Of a stretch of 64,000 nt of DNA, positions 56,878-64,000 are shown piece by piece (within the stretch, counting starts at the first letter, position 1; each line of letters starts with the position of its first letter). The stretch lies in the NCBI GenBank assembly GCA_021234155.1, contig JAJEKV010000090.1:2412479-2476478 (forward strand). The letters are read 5' to 3'. A program made the position numbers and the translations under genes. Under the pieces are notes generated by a model. The model ran no database searches. It saw only the letters and a program-made list of their open reading frames with translations, and was not told the DNA's origin. The stretch is from Isoetes taiwanensis. Its lineage: Eukaryota > Streptophyta > Lycopodiopsida > Isoetales > Isoetaceae.

Positions 56878-57336
56878 TTGGTTATGGTAGGGGATCGCCA
56901 GTTTCTTGGATTTCGCCACAAGCAAGTACGTTTTTTGTCTGTTGTTTTTTTCCTCCTTCGGCTCCATGAGTATAATTGCTATACTTATGGGGGGAGGGGA
57001 CATCTAGCTGCCAAGTGTCCAACTCCCAAAGATCCCGAAAGAGGAAAAGGGAATACCAGCAGAGGAGGAAGAGGATATAACAAGGGGAAAGGAGGAAAAA
57101 GATCTGCAGGGGCTTATATTGCAAAAGAACATGAAGAGGAAGACAATCAAAATGATGAAGATGAGGTAAAATGTGAACTTGCTGTTCTTGGTCATGAAGA
57201 TAATGCTAACAAATCTTGTGATCCATTTGTAGTTGATAGTGGAGCTGAAAGATCAGTAGTCCAAACTACTGATCTGCTCAAGAAGGTGTCAAGAACTCAT
57301 GCCAAAAATGTTCAAGTGGGAAATGGTGCTCTTTAA
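56878..57336 (+). pseudogene. copia gag C terminus and protease
   Basis: 152-codon frame. From about 56,968 it reads a gag zinc knuckle NCYTYGGRGHLAAKCP in which the second Cys of CX2CX4HX4C is Tyr, so zinc binding is probably lost. A basic Gly-rich stretch follows, then the protease start PFVVDSGAERSVVQ with the catalytic DSG. It breaks just after VQVGNGAL; the same protein resumes in another frame at 57,357. The first about 30 codons do not look like copia and mark the 5' truncation. Confidence 0.8.
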
Positions 57337-57356
57337 TCCATTAAGCAAGGGGATTA

Positions 57357-58420
57357 TTGCAGCTAGTAGACTTGGAAGGAAATGTAGTAGACATTGAAAA
57401 TGTTTGTGTGCCCAGTATTATCAAGAATTTGATTTCAGTCAGTCAATTATTTGACCTACGTTATAGAGTCAATTTTGATCACAAGCGTGTAATATTTATT
57501 TGGGAAATGAAAAAAAGTTTGAGGCTATACGTGTTGGGAATCTATTTCAGCTGAAAAATCTTGAAATAAATGCAGTCACCACCTCAGATTTTGCACTGTG
57601 GCATAACAGGCTTGCTCATACTCATCACAATAATCTCAAATTTCTAGCTAAAAAGGGATGGATAAACTGCAATAATATTGATCCTGACAAGCATTTGTGT
57701 GAAGGTTGCATACTTGGAAAAATCAACAGGTTGCCTTTTGCAGTATCAAAAACAAGAGCTCGAGATGTTTTGGAACTAGTACACACAGATTTGTGTGGCC
57801 CTTTGAACATAAGAGGAAGAACAAAAAAAAGGTACTTTATCTCCTTTATTGATGATTATTCCAGAAAATGTAAATGCTTCTGTCTTAGGAGACAATTGAC
57901 ATGTAGATACAGTCCACAGCAAAATGGGGTGGTTGAAAGGAAAAATAGGACCATAATGGATGTTGTAAGGTCTATGATCAAGAATAGTGGATTGCCAAAC
58001 TATCTCTGGGAAGAAGCTTGCAAAACTACCATTCTAATTCAAAACAAGCTTCCTTCTTCGAGCATCAAAGGTAATATTCCAGATTTATTGTGGCCAAAAG
58101 AAAAGACAAGTCTGAATAATGATAGGTTTAAAGTATATGGATGTCTTGCATATGTTCATGTACCCTCTGAATTGAGAAAGAAACTTGATGACAAAGCTGA
58201 AATAGGCTTCCTTGTGGGTTATGATGAAGAAAGTAAAGGATATAGAATTTTTATCCCAAGTACCAAAGCAATAGTGGTAAGCAGGGATGTAATGTTTGAT
58301 GATACTTTGTACAAAGATCGAAATGAGAAAAAGGAGATAAAACAAGAAAATATGGACCAACAGAATATGGATGTTGATTTGATTCCAATAGTGAACTGGA
58401 CAAGGCAGATTATGATTTGA
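57357..58420 (+). pseudogene. copia integrase, internally deleted
   Basis: 57,357-57,554 gives the protease/integrase junction (VDIENVCVPSIIKNLISVSQ), then after a shift 57,500-58,420 gives 306 codons. Order: GAG-pre-integrase region (LWHNRLAHTHHNNL, CEGCILGKINRLPF), core start (HTDLCGPLNIRG, FISFIDDYSRK), then RYSPQQNGVVERKNRTIMD and the C-terminal VYGCLAYVHVP and GFLVGYDEES. Between DDYSRK and RYSPQQNGV only about 11 residues remain, so the segment with the second catalytic Asp of DDE is missing. Integrase is therefore inactive. Confidence 0.88.
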
Positions 58421-59922
58421 CTGATCCAGAGGCAAATGGGAAGAAGCCATGAAGGAGGAACTGGCCTCATTTGAAGAAACACAAACATATGATCTAGTCT
58501 ATTGATCAAAATATTATAGGCAGTAAATGGATTTACAAGATAAAAGTTAATGCAGATGGTAGCAAGTGATACAAAGCACGTTTAGTAGCCCAAGGATACA
58601 CTCAAAAAAGGGGAAAAGATTATGAAGAAACTTATTCTCCAATAGTCAAACTTATAAGTATAAGGTTGCTGTTGGGAATGGCAAATGCATTGGACCTTGA
58701 ACTTCATCATATAGATGTCAAAACAGCATTCCTGAATGCTAAATTGGATGAAAACATTTTCATGAAGCAACCTCCAGGATTTGCAAAAGGAGAAAATAAA
58801 GTATGGAAATTGAACCGGGCTGTATATGGTCTAAAGCAAGCTCCAAGGGAATGGTATCACTGTATAGATAACTTTCTAAAAGATCAGGGTTTTGAGAAGC
58901 TTCAAAATGATGGAAATCTTTACAGGTTTAAAATCAATGAAGATTTTTGCATAATAGCACTATATTTTGATGATTGCATCATGATAGCAAATAATGTGAA
59001 AGCTTTGAATATTTGCAAGAATATTTTGAAAGCAAGATTCAGAATGACAGATTTAGGAGAACTTCAACAGTTTCTAGGTATTGAGGTGGTAAGAAATCGA
59101 GAAAATAAGACTCTAAAACTGAAACAAAGTAGGCACATTGACAACATGCTTGAGAGATTTAATATAAAGGAGGCACATCCTGTCAAAATCCCAGTAGTAC
59201 CAGGTCATCAACTTACTGCAGATAAGGTTATGACAGAAAAAGAGGTGAAGGAGACGGAGGCAATCCCATATAGAGCTTTGATTGGTTGTTTGCTATATGT
59301 GGCTAGCAATAGCAGACCTGATATTGCCTACATTGTCAACATATTAAGCAGGAGGAATAATAATCCAAGCATGGAACATTGGTTAGGGGCAAAAAGAGTT
59401 TTAAAATATTTGAAGGGCACAAAGGAGCATGGCATAACATTTGATTCAACAGAGCTCAAATTATGTGCATACAGTGATGCAGACTGGGGAGGAGACTTAA
59501 GTACACGAAAATCCACATCAGGGTATGTAGTATTCTTGGCAGGTGGAGCAATCACATGGAGACGCAAAAAACAAAAGGCCATAGCAATGTCTTCAGCTGA
59601 AGCTGAGTATGCAGCATCTTCCCTTGTAGTAAAAGAAATCACATGGTTGAGAAGGCTTTTGGAAGAATTAAATTGTAAACAACATGAGCCAACACCAATC
59701 TTGACTGACAGCCAGAGTTGCATTGCAATAGTTAAAAATCCAGTGGATCATGAGAGAACAAAGCACATTGAGCTGAATATTCACTTTATCAGGGATTTAG
59801 CTTCAAAGAAGTACATTCGAATGACTTATGAAAATACAACAGAACAAGTTGCAGATATCTTCACCAAAGGGTTACCTGAAGGAAAGTTCTTACAGTTCAG
59901 AAATAGCCTGCAAGTTATTTGA
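58420..59922 (+). CDS. copia reverse transcriptase and RNase H (likely element-derived, defective as a whole)
   Basis: 58,666-59,922 is a 418-codon open frame. Upstream reading (NIIGSKWIYKIKVNADGSK, YKARLVAQGYTQKRGKDYEE) continues back to about 58,505 with one stop at 58,567. Motifs: HHIDVKTAFLNAKLDENIFM, VYGLKQAPREWY, LYFDDCIMIA (YFDD rather than the usual YVDD), GELQQFLGIE, then RNase H AYSDADWGGDLSTRKSTSGY, AIAMSSAEAEYAASS and the closing EQVADIFTKGLPEGKF. Full-length at the C-terminal side. The element copies itself through RNA in virus-like particles; this copy cannot do so alone because integrase and gag are damaged. Confidence 0.9.
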
Positions 59923-59941
59923 TTATGCAATGAAGAAGGAA

Positions 59942-60300
59942 TGTTGGAAATATTTATGGTCATTGCATAACAAGTTCAAGGGTTCAGTAATGTATAGTAT
60001 TTCCTGCTCAACAACTATATAGGGGACATCATTGCTTTGCTATAGTGACAACAAACTTAAACTATGGCATTATGATGGTGATTCATATTCACCTAGATGG
60101 TCCCTTATAGATAAAAGGATTGATTTATATCCTTTAACTTTTGAAGGGCAGAAGTAGTTGTTTAAACCCTTTACATTATAAGGGTCAAGATTCTAAATGT
60201 GTAAATACAAAATTAGAACTTATAATGGCGACAAAGGGTGGTAGAAATTAGAATATCAGAAGGTCGGCCAGATCAACAACCTTAACCGTCGAAGCTCATT
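59942..60300 (+). repeat. copia 3' LTR (start clear, end unsure)
   Basis: TGTTGGAAATATTTATGG begins at 59,942, directly after the purine-rich AATGAAGAAGGAA, the usual copia polypurine tract and LTR start. The outer end was not placed. A repeated CACTGCTACAGTGTTTTGAA passage at 60,410-60,475 may be inside or just beyond it. No matching 5' LTR is in the window. Confidence 0.65.
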
Positions 60301-60639
60301 AAGATTAAATACACCATTCTCTGAAACAATAAGCAGCTTGATAAGTGATCGGAATTGGGTCTAGAGGAGGAATTTACTGTGCTCAAGATCAATTCAAAGT
60401 TAAAGGTTTACCATTGCTACAGTGTTTTGAATATTTTCACTGCTACAGTGTTTTGAACGATACCATTGCTATAGTAAATTAGCTGAATAATATTTCAAAG
60501 TTTTTGATTATTTGCATTTGGTTAGACCTCAATGGTATTTGTTTGAATATGTATCTAGTGATTATTTGAGTACAAGTAAATTTGACTAAACAAATTTTAA
60601 TATCAAGATGCTAAGAAATGTGAATCTACCAGGTCTTGC
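60301..60639. other. copia LTR continuation or flank
   Basis: Contains a doubled word, (C/A)TTGCTACAGTGTTTTGAA, near 60,413 and 60,440, and otherwise AT-rich DNA. No gene. Confidence 0.3.
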
Positions 60640-61511
60640 ATTTTCTTGTTGCATTCTCACAAAAAATGTATAGTCAAAGGTAGGCTTCACCTTGCTCTAC
60701 AGAAACTGCAATCATTGCATTTCAGATTACTGCCTTCGGATCCCACCACAAGTGATTGAAAGCACCACATCTAGCATACATGTGGACAATAACACTTCCT
60801 ATGACACTATTAGAATGAAGACCAAAATCACAGACCTACTCATGGGTGCACTTCCCATGTTCTAAGACATTATATTGCGACAAGCTTTCTCGTGCTAAAA
60901 AATATTACTTTGTTTGCTTTTATCTCCTCTTGATGCATGTGCTCAAAACAGTCAAGGACAAAACTGCTTTTCCATATTGAGCATATCTTATACTGATTGT
61001 TCCCAAGTTACCATGTCTCTAGTTATCATAGCTTCCTCTAAGTCCCCACATTTAGCATACATGTCCACAATGGTACTCCCTATCACAACATCAAATTGGA
61101 GCCCATTATCTATGACTACAGCATAAACCTGTTTGCTTTGACAAATAAACATTGCTGCATGCTTTTAAAATGCTAATAAATGTAAATTACTCGGATACCC
61201 CTAATGCTGCATTCTAGCATAAAGTTGAAGGGCCATTTCATTTTGTCCAAGCTTAGAATGGACATAGATAGTTGCATTCCATGTAGAATGGATTGGTTGA
61301 GAGACCTTGTTAAATGCTTGCTTTCATTCAAACAGATCTCCATAAAACCTAAAACTGAACGATAAACTCTCCCTAAATCAAATGGTTCTTCACGTACTAT
61401 TAAGCATGTACTTGCCTGTCCAAGTCTCCATTCTGATATTTCATGCACTCCAGCATCAGACAAAAAGCGAAAGCTAAGAGTTGCAAATATGGCATGGAGC
61501 TGAACAAGCAT
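60640..61511 (-). pseudogene. PPR gene relic
   Basis: Minus-strand segments in changing frames read as PPR repeats: WNATIYVHSKLGQNEMALQL (about 61,300-61,240), FLKACSNV, VVIDNGLQFDVVIGSTIVDM then YAKCGDLEEA (about 61,120-61,030), and further down HMYARCGAF and NAMIAV (about 60,790-60,700). Frameshifts and stops break every repeat. It is more decayed than, and not obviously a copy of, the intact gene at 25-26.5 kb. The 112-codon frame 61,173-61,511 is the shifted shadow of its first part. Confidence 0.75.
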
Positions 61512-62600
61512 TCAGCCAGGTGAGATGGATAACAAATTTAAGAAGAATTAATAAGAAGAGGAACAAGATTTAAGAATTTAACAGAGCCTCTGGAAAAAAA
61601 AAACTAAGAGCGTAAGAAGCATGAAAGGGGAATGGCCTCCGTAGCCTCTTTTTAGGACCAATATATCATTCCTTCGAACAAAAAATAATCCATAGTTATG
61701 ATGGCTTACAAGTAGTAAGAAGCTCAATTTCTGCTTCATCGATGCAAAAGGTTTGAAAGACTGCAAAGGAGCGCTAGCATAACCGACTGTTTTTTTTTCA
61801 ATTTAAGGTACAAATTGAAAACTCAGGATTTCCAGAAAAATATAAAAATACAATGGTAGGGAAAGAATAATGCTGATGTGGCATGGCAGGTGGATAGGCT
61901 AGAATTGCGGCAATTCTTGTAGGGAAGGGGTTAGGCAAGCCTGCTAATAATCATTTATCTACTGCCTTGAATCAAGAATAGTAGAAACCATTTAAAAAAC
62001 CTGAAATTTGTCTGGTTCCTTTGGATAATCCTGCATTTCTTGGAAGTTTTGAGCTGATTGAATGTCTTCATGGCATTTGCCCCCATATGCTCTGTTTTCT
62101 CTTTGATTTCCAGCTCTATCCTCCCTATAATTGTAGCTCCTCTTTTGGAAATAGCCACCTTTATAGCTCCTTTCATCCATATTATGCTCAGACTTCAAAT
62201 TTTAAAGCACAACAACTCTCAAACTCTTAGCCATTCACTGTTGAGCTTTTCTTCATCCGATCCAGGTGTCTCACATCCATCAAAATCACACCCTATAATG
62301 TGGGTGTAGTCTTCAAAGAATTACCTATCTTCCTCCATCACGATTTGGTCCAGCCGGGTTCGTCAGACGCCTGCTATCCCCTTAGGTTTTCAGCATGCAT
62401 TCATTCAGTGATCAACTTATCAGGGTAGGCTTGCTATTTTTTTTTAAGGGCACATTTCAGAATGCCCTTATTTGTGCATGGTAAATTTTGGAACATCCTT
62501 TTTCTTAAGCTCAAAATTCAGATTACCCTTTTTTTTCTATAATTCAATAAACAATTTCGGCAAAAGAACACTTCAAATGGCAAGTATACTTTAAATAGTC
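61512..62600. other. intergenic DNA with an unassigned minus-strand frame
   Basis: 61,992-62,198 (minus) gives a hydrophilic peptide rich in Arg, Tyr, Asn and Gln (YKGGYFQKRSYNYREDRAGN). It may be an exon or a retroelement fragment; I recognise no domain. The rest is AT-rich. Confidence 0.3.
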
Positions 62601-64000
62601 TTACTTTATACTTAAAAATACATAACTTATAATACCATAGTTAAGGCAATATAAAACCCTATGCAAGCAATTAAAGTTCTTTGATGCGCATCTCTTTTTC
62701 ATTCTCCCACTCTTTTTGATGGATAACCAATCTACATCCTTCATCTCTTTAGGAGCATTTAGTGACATGAACATTAACATGCTTAAGCTTTTGAAGTTCA
62801 ACCTGCTTCTATCCTCATCCTTGATGTTGTTCATCTTAGAAAACCCTCCTTCACATTCCACTGTAGATGCAGGAATTATCAAAGTCATTTGCCACAACTT
62901 CTTCATTTCAGGATACGTTTGACTAAAATTCATTTCAAAACCACTTAGCATCCATGCCTCATGTAAAGATTTTCTTGGACAATGGCCACCCAACCTTATA
63001 GTAAAATCTATATATTCAAGCCTACATTTCTTGGCATCTATCTTTTCATAGAACTTAGCAATAAGTACCTAAATCCATTTCTCACATGTGGCTGCATGCT
63101 CTTCATCATCATCCACTGCATATTCACGAGGTGAGAATATCTTTGATGCATCAAGTAAAACCAAGATCATTAAATCTTTTGTCAAGGGAATCAATGATTA
63201 TTCTTACAAAAGACTTACCTCTCGCGATGCAAGATGCCCATGTAGATAAATGCAATGTATCATCCTTAGAAGAAATTGGACCAAGATGAAGGCCTTGATG
63301 ACGAATCATGCCATCCACGTCTTTGTAACCAAGATAACCATGCCTAGCCATTTCTTGAAAAGAGGAAAAATGCTTTGACTTTGAGCCAAATTCACCAACC
63401 AAAAAATGGCGTGTAATTTGCTTCTTGGTGATAGCAATATCTGTCCCAATATTGGAGATATCAACAATACGACTTTGAAATAACTCATTCAAGATATTAC
63501 AATGAAAGAGCACATCCGCAAGCAACTGAATAAAAAATTGCACTTTGAGACTAGTGAAAGCTAGAAAAAGCTCATCATCTTCCCTAGATCAAATGTTCAT
63601 CAATATGAGCATCAAAGTAACCATGCGTGACATAACTTGCCTCGAGAAAGCCAACGCACATCATGGATTCGTAACAACTCCAATGGCTTCAAGTTATATG
63701 CCAAAGCAAGAGACTTAACAGAAGAATGTCGAATATGTGATTTACCAACCCATTTCTTTATCTTGCACACAACGTTTTCTACCAAATCACATATGCGAAA
63801 TCCCTTTAAAGCATCTTTAACGGCCAAAGCTTCTTTGTGTGCAATGCAATGCACTGAAATTAGTGAGGGAACTTCTTCCTTAGAGCTTGCGGCAACACCG
63901 TTATGTATTCCTGTAGCAGCACCATTCGTTGCCAAAACTATCATTTTTTCTTTCTCAAGTCCCAAATCAAGTAAAAAATCACATAATGCAATATGTAAAT
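62601..64000 (-). pseudogene. hAT-superfamily transposase (ZNF862/DUF4371-like), cut by window edge
   Basis: Minus-strand frames in order. 63,965-63,612: EKMIVLATNGAATGIHNGVA, LISVHCIAHKEALAVKDALK, IHDVRWLSRGK. 63,543-63,151: the middle region. 62,993-62,601: the C-terminal dimerisation region with LIIPASTVECEGGFSKMNNI and RSRLNFKSLSMLMFMSLN. These are typical of plant hAT proteins of the zinc-finger-862 type, which move DNA by cut and paste. At least two stops (near 63,595 and 63,075) and shifts interrupt it, so it is probably dead. The N terminus lies beyond the right edge. The terminal inverted repeat should lie below 62,600 but I could not place it. Confidence 0.82.

Overview
The window is nuclear DNA of a land plant. 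Evidence: an intron-free PLS-class PPR gene with the plant-organelle E1 region; a many-exon gene relic encoding a plant-type HAD-IG 5'-nucleotidase with GT-AG introns; Ty1/copia and Ty3/gypsy LTR retrotransposons with a tRNA-iMet primer site; a LINE zinc-binding domain; and a hAT transposase. The wording of the PPR repeats and the amount of decayed repeat DNA would suit a fern or gymnosperm, but the species cannot be fixed from sequence alone. Only two genes look possibly functional: a glutamine/tyrosine/serine-rich hypothetical protein at 23.6-24.6 kb and the PPR gene at 25.0-26.5 kb.

Layout. 0-0.35 kb: LINE relic (minus). 0.35-2.25 kb: badly decayed copia relic (plus). 2.25-8.7 kb: mostly non-coding, with unassigned reading frames. 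8.7-14.7 kb: pseudogene of the 5'-nucleotidase family, about 13 recognisable exons carrying frameshifts and a nonsense codon. 14.7-23.1 kb: repeat-derived intergenic DNA, including two direct LTR-like copies at 19.4-21.7 kb. 23.1-26.5 kb: the two candidate live genes. 27.4-28.0 kb: a pair of MITE-like elements and two strong palindromes. 29.2-30.1 kb: 3' end of a LINE (minus). 31.4-36.4 kb: a strongly pyrimidine-rich block of nested direct repeats holding a fragment that reads as a tyrosine recombinase. 36.4-38.15 kb: a near-perfect 1.7-kb foldback. 40.5-42.87 kb and 54.17-54.73 kb: an array of three repeat modules (A, B, C) rich in conserved hairpins, split by a complete minus-strand Ty3/gypsy insertion at 42,871-54,169 with a CCCAT target duplication. 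54.7-56.9 kb: unassigned and LTR-like DNA. 56.9-60.3 kb: a 5'-truncated copia element (plus) with long pol frames. 60.6-61.5 kb: decayed PPR pseudogene (minus). 62.6-64 kb: hAT transposase pseudogene (minus), running off the window.

Most interesting: the A/B/C repeat family together with the pyrimidine-rich block. Copies differ in sequence but keep the same base pairing at several hairpins (compensatory changes), and one block carries a degenerate tyrosine-recombinase reading frame. This suggests, but does not prove, the remains of a tyrosine-recombinase mobile element (DIRS/PAT/Ngaro-like or Crypton-like), a class rarely reported in vascular plants. The gypsy element is a second point of interest: its 5' leader repeats one long hairpin four times and its reverse-transcriptase region could not be found.
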